32,454 nt of DNA from Clostridia bacterium (GTDB taxonomy: Bacteria; Bacillota; Clostridia; Christensenellales; CAG-1252). The stretch lies in NCBI GenBank assembly GCA_024685775.1, contig JAIKVL010000037.1, positions 1-32,454 of the forward strand, read 5' to 3'. Positions 1-9,339 of this stretch are shown one piece after another (the stretch's first letter is position 1; every line of letters begins with the position of its first letter). Made by a program: the position numbers and the translations under genes. The notes under the pieces are model-generated. The model was not told the origin of the DNA. It made no database searches and saw only the letters and a program-made list of their open reading frames with translations.

Positions 1-284
1 AACAGATCTTTAAAGTCGATCTTCTTGTCGCCGCGCGCGACTTTGACTTCGAGGCGCGAAAGTCCGTACGCCATCGGCCCCGCGATGACGATGGATGCGA
101 TGGAGAAGATCCAGCCGATCGCGAATTTCGCCTTTCCGGGAAGCAGCCCTCCGACGGTTCCGGGGATCCCGACGATCGCGCTGTAAATGACGGAAGCGAG
201 GATCAACATGATCCAGACGTTTCCGAACAGTCTGTGTTCGAGCGTGTCGCGCGCTTTTGCTCTGATATCTCTGTTTTCAATCAT
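1..284 (-). CDS. DUF975-like integral membrane protein (N-terminal part, cut by window edge)
   Basis: The frame reads leftward from an ATG at 284 and leaves the window at base 1, so only about 94 residues are visible. An AGGAGA Shine-Dalgarno lies 6-8 nt upstream. The protein begins MIENRDIRAKARDTLE, then has a hydrophobic helix (about residues 23-41), a Gly/Pro-rich turn, a second hydrophobic helix (about 55-75) and a charged segment containing RLEVKVARGDKK. The early R-x-x-A-R-x-x-L pattern, the aromatic segment near FGNVW and the two helices resemble DUF975, a Bacillota membrane family of unknown function. It is transcribed divergently from the nucleoside phosphorylase. Family assignment is by pattern only; another small multi-pass membrane protein is possible. 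Confidence 0.6.
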   Translation of the reverse strand, partial: MIENRDIRAKARDTLEHRLFGNVWIMLILASVIYSAIVGIPGTVGGLLPGKAKFAIGWIFSIASIVIAGPMAYGLSRLEVKVARGDKKIDFKDL

Positions 285-348
285 GGTTTTTCTCCTTTCG
301 CGCGCGTATTTCTTCGGCGCGCGTAAAATCTTTATATGTATATGATGT

Positions 349-378
349 ATTATATAATGCAGTACTTTGTTTTGTCAA
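349..378 (-). promoter_or_regulatory. sigma-A-type promoter for the DUF975-like gene
   Basis: Read on the minus strand: TTGACA (373-378), an 18-nt spacer, then TATAAT (349-354). Both hexamers are perfect. The predicted transcript has a leader of about 58 nt. That leader contains GCGCGC-rich arms either side of a short A-rich stretch (about 301-323) that could form a hairpin. Confidence 0.8.
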
Positions 379-389
379 GGCGACGGGTG

Positions 390-418
390 TTGAAAAAACG
401 GGTGCGCCGTGTTACAAT
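390..418 (+). promoter_or_regulatory. sigma-A-type promoter for the nucleoside phosphorylase
   Basis: TTGAAA (390-395), a 17-nt spacer and TACAAT (413-418), with the Shine-Dalgarno and ATG starting 7 and 17 nt further on. It is back-to-back with the leftward promoter; the two -35 boxes are only 11 bp apart. Confidence 0.75.
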
Positions 419-434
419 AAAAGCGGAGGATCTT

Positions 435-1712
435 ATGGAAGAAATCGTTGAAAAGGTCAAACGCGGGGAAGCGCTCGGAGAAACGCTCTTGAAAGAATGG
501 GTCGAAGGTTTTTTGGCGGGAAAGGTTTCCCGCGAAGCGATGACGGATTTTCTGAAAGCCGTTTGCGAATTCTCGATTTCGGAAGCCGACGCGATCGCGC
601 TTACGAAAGTTATGCTCGAATCGGGCGAAGTCCTCTCTTTCAAAAAGCGCGCGTATCCGTATGCGGATAAGCATTCGACGGGCGGGTTGGCGGACAGCAC
701 GACTCTAATCGTCGCGCCGCTCGTGGCGGCGGCGGGCGTTCCTTTCCTAAAAATGAGCGGCAGAAAACTCGGGCATACGGGCGGGACGATCGATAAACTC
801 GAAAAATTCAAGGGTTTGCGCCCCGAAATGAGCGTAGCCGAAGCGGAAAAGGTCGTGGACGAAGTAGGCGCGGCGGTCATCGCGCAATCCAAAGAACTCG
901 TCCCCGCGGATAAAGCGCTGTACAAGCTGCGCGACGAGACGGGGACGGTCCGAAGCCTGCCGTTGATCGCGTCTTCCGTTGTCTCCAAAAAGCTCGCGAG
1001 CGGCGCGGAAGTCTTTTGTTTGGACGTAAAGACGGGGAACGGCGCGTTTATGGAGAAGGTCGAGGACGCCGTCGCGCTTGCGAAACTTATGGTCGGGATC
1101 TTGAACGCGCACGGTAAAAAAGCCGTCGCGGTCATCAGCGATATGAATTCTCCGCTCGGCTCGTATATCGGCGGAGAAACGGAAGTGTTGGACGCGTTGG
1201 ACGCGCTTTCGGGTAAAAAATCCCGTCTGTCCGAACTTTCTCTCTTGATCGCCGCCAAGCTGATCGCTCTTGCGAAAAACGTTTCCGAAGAAAAGGCGTT
1301 TTCCGAAGCGGAATTGCTTTTGCGAAGCGGAAAAGCGCGGGAAAAATTAAAAGAGATCGTCCGCGCGGAAGGGGGCGAAACGTCGCTGTTCGAAGCGGAA
1401 AACAGGGAGAAGATTCTGCGCGCGGAATCGGGGGCGGTTTTTGCCGAAAAGAGCGGATATCTCGGGAGAATCGACTGTGTTCGTCTCGGGGGTCTCGCGC
1501 GCCGTTACGAAGAGATCGGAGGAAACGGGATCTTCGTCCCGTTCAAGGTCGGCGACGCGGTCGTGAAGGGCGACGCGCTCGCCGTTTTGAAAGGATCGGC
1601 GAAAGCGGGCGACGCCTTTTTGAGAGAGCTTCGCGAATGCTTCGAATTGAGCGAAAAAAAGGTTCCGTCTTTTCCGCTCGTCTTCGAGATCGTGACGGGG
1701 AAAAACGCGTAG
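435..1712 (+). CDS. pdp: pyrimidine-nucleoside phosphorylase / thymidine phosphorylase
   Basis: This enzyme cleaves pyrimidine (deoxy)nucleosides with phosphate to free base and (deoxy)ribose-1-phosphate in the cytosolic salvage pathway. The 425-residue product matches the usual length of about 430. KHSTGG (from residue 79) is the phosphate-binding loop. It is followed by SGRKLGHTGGTIDKLE, the family signature, and by LRDETGTV with SSVVSKK, which line the nucleoside site. The C-terminal third (VGDAVVKGDALAVL) is the usual alpha/beta domain. ATG 435 is chosen because GGAGG lies just upstream; longer frames reach back to 336 but cross the promoter. Pdp versus DeoA cannot be separated by eye, and the symbol is given in that sense. 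It is probably monocistronic. Confidence 0.92.
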   Translation: MEEIVEKVKRGEALGETLLKEWVEGFLAGKVSREAMTDFLKAVCEFSISEADAIALTKVMLESGEVLSFKKRAYPYADKHSTGGLADSTTLIVAPLVAAAGVPFLKMSGRKLGHTGGTIDKLEKFKGLRPEMSVAEAEKVVDEVGAAVIAQSKELVPADKALYKLRDETGTVRSLPLIASSVVSKKLASGAEVFCLDVKTGNGAFMEKVEDAVALAKLMVGILNAHGKKAVAVISDMNSPLGSYIGGETEVLDALDALSGKKSRLSELSLLIAAKLIALAKNVSEEKAFSEAELLLRSGKAREKLKEIVRAEGGETSLFEAENREKILRAESGAVFAEKSGYLGRIDCVRLGGLARRYEEIGGNGIFVPFKVGDAVVKGDALAVLKGSAKAGDAFLRELRECFELSEKKVPSFPLVFEIVTGKNA

Positions 1713-1745
1713 CGACAGGCGGCGGAGAGCTTTTTCCGTTCGCGT

Positions 1746-1767
1746 GCGGATGATTCCGTCTTTTTTT
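1746..1767 (+). terminator. weak candidate terminator after pdp
   Basis: GCGGA, a 4-nt loop, TCCG, then C and seven T residues. The stem is only 4-5 bp, so this is a weak call. It is the only candidate before the next promoter. Confidence 0.3.
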
Positions 1768-1791
1768 GGGTCGACTCGAAATTTTTCCGTA

Positions 1792-1820
1792 TTGACAATC
1801 GTGCGCGCACGTTGTAATAT
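1792..1820 (+). promoter_or_regulatory. promoter of the giant lipoprotein gene, with a 12-bp palindrome in the spacer
   Basis: TTGACA (1792-1797), a 17-nt spacer and TAATAT (1815-1820). The spacer holds a perfect palindrome, CGTGCGCGCACG (1800-1811), which could be an operator. The predicted start of transcription falls at or within a base or two of the ATG (1827). There is no Shine-Dalgarno, so the mRNA may be leaderless. Confidence 0.6.
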
Positions 1821-1826
1821 ATTATT

Positions 1827-4800
1827 ATGCGCAAAAAGACTCTTTTTATTGTATCCGTTATATTCGTTTTGGTTTTGGCGTCTTTGACGCTGTTTTCTTG
1901 CCAAAAAATCAAAAAGCACGGCTCCTCTCTCGGGGGCAGAGTTATGCCCGTTTCCACGGCGATGGACACGGTCTACGCCGCGATGCTCAAAGCGGACGGT
2001 TCCGAGAACGTCAATTTCTTTACGCTCCGTTGCGACGGAACGGTTCAAAACGGCGAAACGCTGTACGACTTTTCGTTCGCGGGTTCCTTCGATATTACGC
2101 AAAACAACCGCGAGAACGACACGCGCTCCGTCCTTTCTTTCGAAGTGAAGCAGGGCGGGATCGAGAAACTCGCGTTTTATTACAAAGAGGGCAAAGCGTA
2201 TCTGCATTTCCCGCCCTATGCGCTCTCTTCCGAAATTCGGGATTTCAACCTCGCCGAAGTTGTGTTCGACATCTATGCGGAAAAGAAAAACGGCGTGATC
2301 AAACACGCGGGCGAGTTTCTCCCCGCGATCGCGAGCCGCATTTGCAACGGTTGCCGCTATTTCTCCGAGAACGGGGTGGATTCCTACCGCTTCCTTCTTT
2401 CTTACGAACAGCTTTTCTCCTCCGTGACCTCTCTCGTCACGCAGGCGGATATCGGGCTTACCCCCGCGGATTTCTCCGCGCTTTTCGGGTTCACTTCGTC
2501 CGAGATGGAAAAACTCGTAAGCGAAGAACCCGAGACGACGATCACGTTCTTCGTCTCCGACGGCGTCTTCGTCTCCGCGCGCGCCGAGAAGGCGGGCAGC
2601 GGCGCGATCACGATCTCGCGTTTCTCCTGCAAGAGCGGGACGGAAGAGATCGAAATGACGCCTTCGCTTTCCGCGTTCAAGCCTTTCGACCCCCGCAACT
2701 TCTCGCTTTCCGGTAGAGCGAAGATCTCCACCGTCGTCGCGAACGGGGATAAATCGGTTCGCTACGGGACGACCGTGAACAGCGAATTCGACGCGATCGA
2801 ATATCCCTTCCTTTACGATATCAAATCGAATTACGTCGCCGGGCAAGGGCTGGAATTCACCGTCAAACTGACGGATCCGAACGATAAAGATTCTCTCTTT
2901 GCCGTCCGCGGCGATTATCTGTACGTCGACCTTTCCGACTACGGGATCGCGAAATTCAAAACCAAGACGGAGGATCTCTCGAAGAAACTCGGCGCCGCCG
3001 GTTTCAAAGACACGGACGAATTCGATTTCAAGGATAAAATTCGATTCCTGACCCTTCTCTTCTCGGGGCGGACGACGGATCGCGATAAAGTGACCTACAC
3101 GCTCGGCGCGGACTTCTTTGATCTTTTCGCGGAGAAGATCGGCTTCCTCGGCTTGTTCGGCGTGGACGGCGCGACCTTCTCTTGGGACACGAGAAACAAC
3201 CGTCTGCAAGACCTTTCCGCTTCGGTGACCGTCGGCTCGATCACGTTCTCTTTGACCGCACCGACCTTCGCCTTCGGATTACCCGTCACCCTTCCCGCCA
3301 TCGAAGGGGAGAGCGATTTTACCGATCTGACGACGCGCACTTCGACGCGGATCAAGACGGCGGGGACGATGGGCGAACAGACCGCCTTCAAATCGGACGG
3401 CGAGTTCTTCTCCGCGCTTCTCTCTTCGCTTTCCGGTGAAGAAGTAAACCTTTCCGTCTCGGGCGGCGTCTCGTACGCTTCCGATTTTACTTACGCCGCG
3501 AACGGCGATCTTTCGCGCGCGCTCATCGAGCTCTTCGCGTCTTCGGGCGAAGAGGTCGTCAAATTGTACTTCACGGATGAGAGCAAGGAGCAGTTCTATT
3601 TGATCTATCCCGAGGAAGCGGGCGTTCGCCCCGTTCGGACGCTGACGCTTGCGGAAGAACCGCTCGCCGCGTTCAATGCGATGAACGGGATCGTAAAAGC
3701 GACGGGAGGGGAGAATCGAATCAACCTGAAAGCGAGAGACGACTCCTTTACGATCGAGCTGAACGCCGCCTTTATCTCCTTTATGAAAGAACGCTTGCAA
3801 GCGGTGTTCCCCGATCTTTCCCTGTTCTGGACCGACGCGCTCGCGTTCCGCAGGATCGGCGTCCGGATGACGAAAGACGCGATGAACGGAACCGTCGTCT
3901 TTAACTCGGATAACGAATTTTATATCAACGCGACGACGTTCTCCGTCGCTTTCAACGAATCTTTCTCTCTGCTCTCCTTGACCGCGGCGGCTCCCGCAAG
4001 AGTCGAGCTTTTGGCGGAGAACGATATGCCCGTTTTCGCGGATGCGTCCTTTACGGGCGATCGAAATTATAAGCTCTCGCTCTTTGCGTTCGGTACGAAC
4101 GACCGAATTTGGGAGTATTCGGGGATCCCGACGCAGACGGGGCTTCGCGGCGCCGAAACGACGGTCGTCGCTTCCGCGGCTCTTCTCGGCAAGACCCTCG
4201 TTCGGACGATCAAAGTGGACGTCTCTCCCGCGACGGCGGTCTCGCTGTCCGGCGGGTCGGCTTACGCGAGAAAGTACGATGTAACGGATCGCAAATTCTC
4301 GTTTGATTTTTATAACGACGTAACGCCTTCCACCGTCCTCGCGACCTACGATTTGATGATCGTGGATATCGAAAGCAAATCTTACGTTAAAGACATAACG
4401 TGGGACACGACGGGCGTCAGCACGAAGGCGGAGAATCGAAACTTTACGATTCGCCCCCGCGTAAAAACCTATTTCGGAAACGAGATCTATCTCGGTTCCG
4501 TCGCGAACTTTACTCTCGCGTTTGTCGGAGAAAAGGCGATCTCCACCGATTACACGGTGACTTTCGCCGCATACGACGGCAGAGATCCTTTGAACGAGGC
4601 GGTTTATTCCGACGTCCTGAACGTCCGCACGTCGGACGGAAGGCGCGTAACGGTCGAGCGCGTCGCTTGGGATCTGACGAATGCGAACGTCGAAGAGAAG
4701 CGCGCGGCGGGAACGCTTTACGAGTACAAGACGAATCCTTACGCGCCCGACAAGATGAAAGCCAAGGTCTACGACACGATGGGGAACTACGAAGTTATCG

Positions 4801-7800
4801 AGGTCCCGATCTTCTTCGAGCCGAAGATCGTCCGCGACGCGAGTTTCGACGTCTCGGATCTGGACGGCGTCTCGTACGACTCCGTGAACAAGCGGTTTAT
4901 GTACGACGTTTTGAAAGTTCACACGTTTACTTCGTCGCAATCCGAAAAGATCTTGCCGACCGCGCTCGTCGCGAACCCCGGTCAGGCGGATGAGTTTTCG
5001 ATCAAAGGCGTTAAATGGGAATTCGAAACGATCGAAGGGATCGTCAACACCGCGGGCGCCACGGGATTTTTGAATCTTATCGTCGGCGATTCGATCAGCG
5101 GATATCAGACCAAACGCTTCGAGTATGCGTTTACTCCGATCCAAATCACCGAAGTCGCGCTTTTGGACGAAGAAGGCGAGACTATCGTCAGCAAGACGAG
5201 CGATATGTTCACCTACGAATTCACGGGATTGAATTCGTATACCTATCGCTATCCGAAATCCTTGAAGATTTCCTTTACGACCAAGAACGGCTCCGGAAGC
5301 GAGATCATTCCCGCGAAATGGGAGTTTGACAAAGCGTATCGGGAGAACGAGCTCGCCGCGGGCGGCGTCTATAACGGGACGGGCTTTGCGGGCAGCGAGA
5401 AGATCTCTCTGACGCTGTCGTTCGATCAAATTTTGATCACGGGCTATTCGTTCGGTACCGAAGATTTGAAGATCGGCGGGAAGACGATTCCCTTGGAAGA
5501 TCATCAAAACAAGAGTTGCCTTTCCTACGCCGTCCTCGCCGCGCTCGATCCGTCCGTCGGATTCGATTACACTTCGACGGAGAGCTATCCATCGAAAATG
5601 CAGGCTTTCTTCAATAACGGCGCGGGGTCTTTCCCCGTCGACGTAACGTGGGATCTCTCTGCGTTCGACGAAAAAACGGATATTATCGGAAACGGTTTCT
5701 TCGGGACGGTCAGCGCCGTCGCGAAAGGGCAGATCATCCCCGTCTACGTCTACGTCGCTCCCGCGATCGGCGATCACGACGAGGTCTACACGAAGCAGGA
5801 TAAGAGCAGCAAGAACGTCACTTTCCGCCTGCTTACTCCCGCGGAACACGGGTTTACGGTCACCGACCCGCGCGATGTAAAGAACTTCCCGAATAAGTTG
5901 TACGTCGAGAGCGGTCTGACCTCTTCTTTCTATCCCGTGAGCGTCGTCTCTTGGAATATCGGCGACGGGATCACCAAGATGTACACCCAAGGCTTGGCGG
6001 CGGGAACGAGCGTAAATGAGATCAGCGGAAGCGTCGGCGTAACGGCGCGCATCGGAAACGATAAAGTCGGATATAAAGATATTTTGATGGAAGTCTCCGT
6101 CGTGGCGTGTCCGATCCAAAACATAACGGTCAGCGGGTTGCCGTTCGCCGCAAGCTCCGATCTGACGGGCGGGTCTTCTTTGTATGCGATCGACGTCGAC
6201 TACACCGCCGGCGCGCACGGCTCGGCGTTCTCTTACGATATGAGCCTGAACGTCAATCCGTACTACGTTTTGCCGACTTCGCCCGCATCCTATCCGAAAT
6301 ATATCAATTTCTATCTCGGCGGCGTCTTCGTCCAAGCGGAGGCGGCTTGGGATCTTTCCCGTATTCCCGCGGACGCGGCGTTGACCGGGAACACCAAGAC
6401 CTATAACGGAGAAGAGGGCACGTTCGGCTTCCCGACCTACGCGATGATCGATCTCGGTTCGGCGTTCCCGAATATCGCGATCGGCGTCGAAGTGAATGTC
6501 ATTCGCCGCGCGATCGACAAAGTCTGGATCAACGGAAGCAGTCAGCCGTATATCGATATAGACGGTTACGCGGCGGATCCGTTCGGGACGGACGTTTCGG
6601 GCTCGACCGTAACGATGGACGTCCTCGTCCAATTCAAAGGGGACAGCCGCAAATATCCCTTGAAACTCAAATACGACAATTCGGGCGTCGTCCTTTCCTT
6701 TGACGGCAGCGAAGTCATAAACGACGTCCCCGTGCGCGTCGGAAACGAGAACGGCGGGTATCAGACCATCGAAGGTTACGGACTCCGCGTCTTCTCCAAT
6801 ATCGTTTCCGCGATCACGCTTTCTGCGGCGGATCGCCTGTCCGGAACGGACGGCAAGTTCTTCGAGACGACCTACGAAAGCGCGACCAGCGAGAACCTCG
6901 TCTACACCTATAAGCCCGTTATGGATATGGGCAAAGAGCTTCCCGCCTCGCTTTCGATCGAATTCGGTATGGGCGCGGGCGTTAAGACCGTCTATCAGTA
7001 CGATCCGACCGTCGCGCAAAAAGGCGTCGTCTTCAAATGGGTGCGTAACGCCGAGGATTCTATCGGTATCGAGCTTTGGAATGCGTCCGTCTCCGCCGAA
7101 GTCGGGGGCGCGCATCAATCCGTCTTCAACGCCACGCAGTCCGATTTCAATTCGCCGCGTTACGAGATGTTCTTCGGAAGCGACGTTTGGACCGAAGTCT
7201 TCCGCGATTCGGAGGACGAAGCGGGCTATATTACGCCTTCGACGGCGATCGCCTTCTACGCGCCGCATATCTCGACCGCGCGCGTTTCGGAAGAGTATCA
7301 AGACCGTTACGTTACGATCGACGAAGACAACGCGCCTCGCCTTTCGGAAAGTCAACGGCTCTCGGGCGGAACGTACAGGCTTTACGTCGCGATCGGCACG
7401 CACGCGCATTACAGAGGCTCCGTCTATAAGACCTTTGCGATCACGAAGAAAGACGTCTCCGCCTTCGTCTCGATGTGCGTGGACGGCGCGCGCCATGCGA
7501 GCGGCTATTCCGCGATCTATCGTCCGAGCAATCCCTATATCCTGACTGCGATCGCGGGCGATTACGAAATCGAAGTCCCGTTCGTCTTGAACGGCGAATC
7601 CTCGCAGAGCGTTTCGGACGTCCGTTACAACGGCGCGAACCAGGAGATCGCGTACTCCTTCAACGTAAGCGTCGATCCCGCCAACACCGATTACACTGCG
7701 ACCGCGGTGGTCGAGTTCACCGTCCGCGAGCTCGTTATCTCGAACGCGCAGGATCTGATCGCGACCGTGACTTGGAATTCTTCGACGCATACGTTCGACG

Positions 7801-8000
7801 CCGTCGTCCTCTTCAAGGGTGCGCAGCTCGAACCCGACGCAGGCTTGACAAACGGCTATTCAATCGAGTATTATAGACCTAACGACACGGAGCATCAAGT
7901 GACTTCGTTCGTCGACGGTGAGACCTATCTTTACTTCGTTGACGTAAAGATCCCGAACTACACCACTGCGGAAAGACATGGAAACGCCACCGCGCGTTAA
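1827..8000 (+). CDS. giant surface lipoprotein (2057 aa) with Ig-like repeats
   Basis: I do not recognise a named family for the whole protein. Residues 1-25 form a lipoprotein signal peptide (RKK, hydrophobic core, L-F-S-C with Cys25), so the product should be lipid-anchored outside the membrane. Residues from about 30 to 800 are beta-rich, Phe/Asp/Ser-rich and without obvious motifs. From about 800 to 1740 a Trp-centred motif (V-x-W-D/E-L/F) recurs, with Trp at 859, 948, 1064, 1165, 1275, 1376 (WN), 1508 and perhaps 1738. The spacing of 90-130 residues is typical of Ig-like modules. The last 250 residues (GGTYRLYVAIG..., FAITKKDVSA, YNGANQEIAYSF) resemble MBG-type Ig-like domains. There is no LPXTG sorting signal. 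The start at 1827 is fixed by the signal peptide, although no Shine-Dalgarno precedes it. It is followed 14 nt later by a membrane protein, probably co-transcribed. A role in adhesion or glycan contact is a guess. Confidence 0.85.
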   Translation: MRKKTLFIVSVIFVLVLASLTLFSCQKIKKHGSSLGGRVMPVSTAMDTVYAAMLKADGSENVNFFTLRCDGTVQNGETLYDFSFAGSFDITQNNRENDTRSVLSFEVKQGGIEKLAFYYKEGKAYLHFPPYALSSEIRDFNLAEVVFDIYAEKKNGVIKHAGEFLPAIASRICNGCRYFSENGVDSYRFLLSYEQLFSSVTSLVTQADIGLTPADFSALFGFTSSEMEKLVSEEPETTITFFVSDGVFVSARAEKAGSGAITISRFSCKSGTEEIEMTPSLSAFKPFDPRNFSLSGRAKISTVVANGDKSVRYGTTVNSEFDAIEYPFLYDIKSNYVAGQGLEFTVKLTDPNDKDSLFAVRGDYLYVDLSDYGIAKFKTKTEDLSKKLGAAGFKDTDEFDFKDKIRFLTLLFSGRTTDRDKVTYTLGADFFDLFAEKIGFLGLFGVDGATFSWDTRNNRLQDLSASVTVGSITFSLTAPTFAFGLPVTLPAIEGESDFTDLTTRTSTRIKTAGTMGEQTAFKSDGEFFSALLSSLSGEEVNLSVSGGVSYASDFTYAANGDLSRALIELFASSGEEVVKLYFTDESKEQFYLIYPEEAGVRPVRTLTLAEEPLAAFNAMNGIVKATGGENRINLKARDDSFTIELNAAFISFMKERLQAVFPDLSLFWTDALAFRRIGVRMTKDAMNGTVVFNSDNEFYINATTFSVAFNESFSLLSLTAAAPARVELLAENDMPVFADASFTGDRNYKLSLFAFGTNDRIWEYSGIPTQTGLRGAETTVVASAALLGKTLVRTIKVDVSPATAVSLSGGSAYARKYDVTDRKFSFDFYNDVTPSTVLATYDLMIVDIESKSYVKDITWDTTGVSTKAENRNFTIRPRVKTYFGNEIYLGSVANFTLAFVGEKAISTDYTVTFAAYDGRDPLNEAVYSDVLNVRTSDGRRVTVERVAWDLTNANVEEKRAAGTLYEYKTNPYAPDKMKAKVYDTMGNYEVIEVPIFFEPKIVRDASFDVSDLDGVSYDSVNKRFMYDVLKVHTFTSSQSEKILPTALVANPGQADEFSIKGVKWEFETIEGIVNTAGATGFLNLIVGDSISGYQTKRFEYAFTPIQITEVALLDEEGETIVSKTSDMFTYEFTGLNSYTYRYPKSLKISFTTKNGSGSEIIPAKWEFDKAYRENELAAGGVYNGTGFAGSEKISLTLSFDQILITGYSFGTEDLKIGGKTIPLEDHQNKSCLSYAVLAALDPSVGFDYTSTESYPSKMQAFFNNGAGSFPVDVTWDLSAFDEKTDIIGNGFFGTVSAVAKGQIIPVYVYVAPAIGDHDEVYTKQDKSSKNVTFRLLTPAEHGFTVTDPRDVKNFPNKLYVESGLTSSFYPVSVVSWNIGDGITKMYTQGLAAGTSVNEISGSVGVTARIGNDKVGYKDILMEVSVVACPIQNITVSGLPFAASSDLTGGSSLYAIDVDYTAGAHGSAFSYDMSLNVNPYYVLPTSPASYPKYINFYLGGVFVQAEAAWDLSRIPADAALTGNTKTYNGEEGTFGFPTYAMIDLGSAFPNIAIGVEVNVIRRAIDKVWINGSSQPYIDIDGYAADPFGTDVSGSTVTMDVLVQFKGDSRKYPLKLKYDNSGVVLSFDGSEVINDVPVRVGNENGGYQTIEGYGLRVFSNIVSAITLSAADRLSGTDGKFFETTYESATSENLVYTYKPVMDMGKELPASLSIEFGMGAGVKTVYQYDPTVAQKGVVFKWVRNAEDSIGIELWNASVSAEVGGAHQSVFNATQSDFNSPRYEMFFGSDVWTEVFRDSEDEAGYITPSTAIAFYAPHISTARVSEEYQDRYVTIDEDNAPRLSESQRLSGGTYRLYVAIGTHAHYRGSVYKTFAITKKDVSAFVSMCVDGARHASGYSAIYRPSNPYILTAIAGDYEIEVPFVLNGESSQSVSDVRYNGANQEIAYSFNVSVDPANTDYTATAVVEFTVRELVISNAQDLIATVTWNSSTHTFDAVVLFKGAQLEPDAGLTNGYSIEYYRPNDTEHQVTSFVDGETYLYFVDVKIPNYTTAERHGNATAR

Positions 8001-8014
8001 TTTAAGGAGGAAAT

Positions 8015-9319
8015 ATGGAAGAGAACAAGAAAGATTTGACGGAAACTCCGGAAACCGAAGAAACGGCGCAAGCTTCGACGCAGGAAGAGCGTGAAGAAGC
8101 TGAGAAATTCGAAGAAGAAGTCAAAGAACACTTCGACGAAGTGATCGAGAAAAACGAGAAAAAGATGGGCAAAGCGGCGAAAAAGAAAAAGCTGAAAGCT
8201 TGGCAGATCGTCTTGATCGTTATCGGCGCGATCATCGTCGCGGCGGGCATCGGCGTCGGATTATTCTTCCTGATCGGTGAGCTGACCTATAAAGAGTACG
8301 TCCCCGTCGACGTCGAACTCGACAGCGCGCGTCCGAACGTCGCTTCGACGTTTACCGCGGAAGAGCAGCAGAAGATCGACCTCGCGCTCGCGAATAACGC
8401 GACCGAAGATCAAGTCAAAGAGGCGATCGCTCTCATTTATCAAAAAGCCAACCAAAATAAGATCGGCGCGGATAAGGCGATCGCGATCGCTCGCGGCAAC
8501 GGAACCGCTTCGGTCGATATCAATTTCCTCGGAAAGGTCGTTACGGCGGACGGTGGTATGGCGGTTCGCGGCTTCAAGGTCCAATCGGGTGACGCGTTCT
8601 ATTATCAAAAGGGCGCGAAAGTCGTCGACTGCTCGATCAAGGGCGCGACGAGCATCGTCGCGAACATTTTGAACCAACAGGAAAGAGCGTACGAATCGGG
8701 AACGGGCGTCTATAAGATCGTCAAACTCAAAGGTTCGGACGCGAAAGTCGGCAAGAACGAAACCGCAACGCTTCCGTACTTTACGCTCGGCGATCCGAAG
8801 TCGGTCACGACTTGCGCCGATCGCGACGAATTTATGGAGAAAGGTTATTATCTCGACGATCCGCGCGAGCTTTGCAACTTCCGCATCAATAAATCCACGA
8901 TCGTCTTGAAAGAACTCGCGGAAGGCGAAAAGTACATCGAGTACGATGCGACCAAGAAGTTCTACAAACTGAGATTCTCTCTCTTGATCGAGGGCGAGAA
9001 TCGCGGCGAATGCGTCGGCAAGGCGCGCCAGTATCTCCGCGATTCGAGCGGCAGCGAAAACCTCGAATTCGCGAAGTACGATCTCCAACTCGAAGTTTGG
9101 GATAACGGCTACGCGAAATTTATGCACGACGACGAGATCTGGTCCGGCGAGATGAATATGGCGGGCACGAAGAGCACGACCTCTTCCAACTCCTGGTACG
9201 AATGCACTTTCTACTATGATTTCGACGCAAGCCTCTTCACCGAAGAAGACGCGGCGGAATATCAGGAAGGCGACTGGGCGAAGAAGATCATCGACGACTA
9301 TTCGGCGGCTTTGAACTGA
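8015..9319 (+). CDS. single-pass membrane protein of unknown function, partner of the giant lipoprotein
   Basis: The family is not recognised. The 434-residue product starts with a very acidic, Glu-rich, coiled-coil-prone cytoplasmic tail (residues 1-50). A basic patch (KAAKKKKLK, 53-61) follows, then one transmembrane helix (about 63-87). The remaining roughly 345 residues should be extracellular. This outer part is charged, beta/alpha mixed, and has a WYECTFYYDF segment near the C-terminus. There is no cleavable signal, so orientation is inferred from the positive-inside rule. AAGGAGG lies 5 nt before the ATG. The gene begins 14 nt after the lipoprotein stop and is closed by a strong terminator, so the two genes appear to form one transcription unit and may act together at the surface. 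Confidence 0.8.
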   Translation: MEENKKDLTETPETEETAQASTQEEREEAEKFEEEVKEHFDEVIEKNEKKMGKAAKKKKLKAWQIVLIVIGAIIVAAGIGVGLFFLIGELTYKEYVPVDVELDSARPNVASTFTAEEQQKIDLALANNATEDQVKEAIALIYQKANQNKIGADKAIAIARGNGTASVDINFLGKVVTADGGMAVRGFKVQSGDAFYYQKGAKVVDCSIKGATSIVANILNQQERAYESGTGVYKIVKLKGSDAKVGKNETATLPYFTLGDPKSVTTCADRDEFMEKGYYLDDPRELCNFRINKSTIVLKELAEGEKYIEYDATKKFYKLRFSLLIEGENRGECVGKARQYLRDSSGSENLEFAKYDLQLEVWDNGYAKFMHDDEIWSGEMNMAGTKSTTSSNSWYECTFYYDFDASLFTEEDAAEYQEGDWAKKIIDDYSAALN

Positions 9320-9339
9320 GCGATTCCGACAAGCGTTTT

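Noticed and set aside
336-434. A longer pdp protein starting at ATG 336
   Set aside because: The extension would be encoded by the promoter region itself and has no ribosome-binding site; ATG 435 has GGAGG and fits family length.
1347-3209. A 620-codon minus-strand frame across the pdp end and the lipoprotein start
   Set aside because: Crosses the pdp-lipoprotein promoter on the opposite strand, has shadow-type composition and no motifs.
3279-7790. A 1503-codon open frame on the minus strand inside the giant lipoprotein gene
   Set aside because: It is antisense to a gene with a signal peptide and good domain patterns, is extremely Arg/Asp-rich without motifs, and results from the codon bias that keeps antisense frames open.
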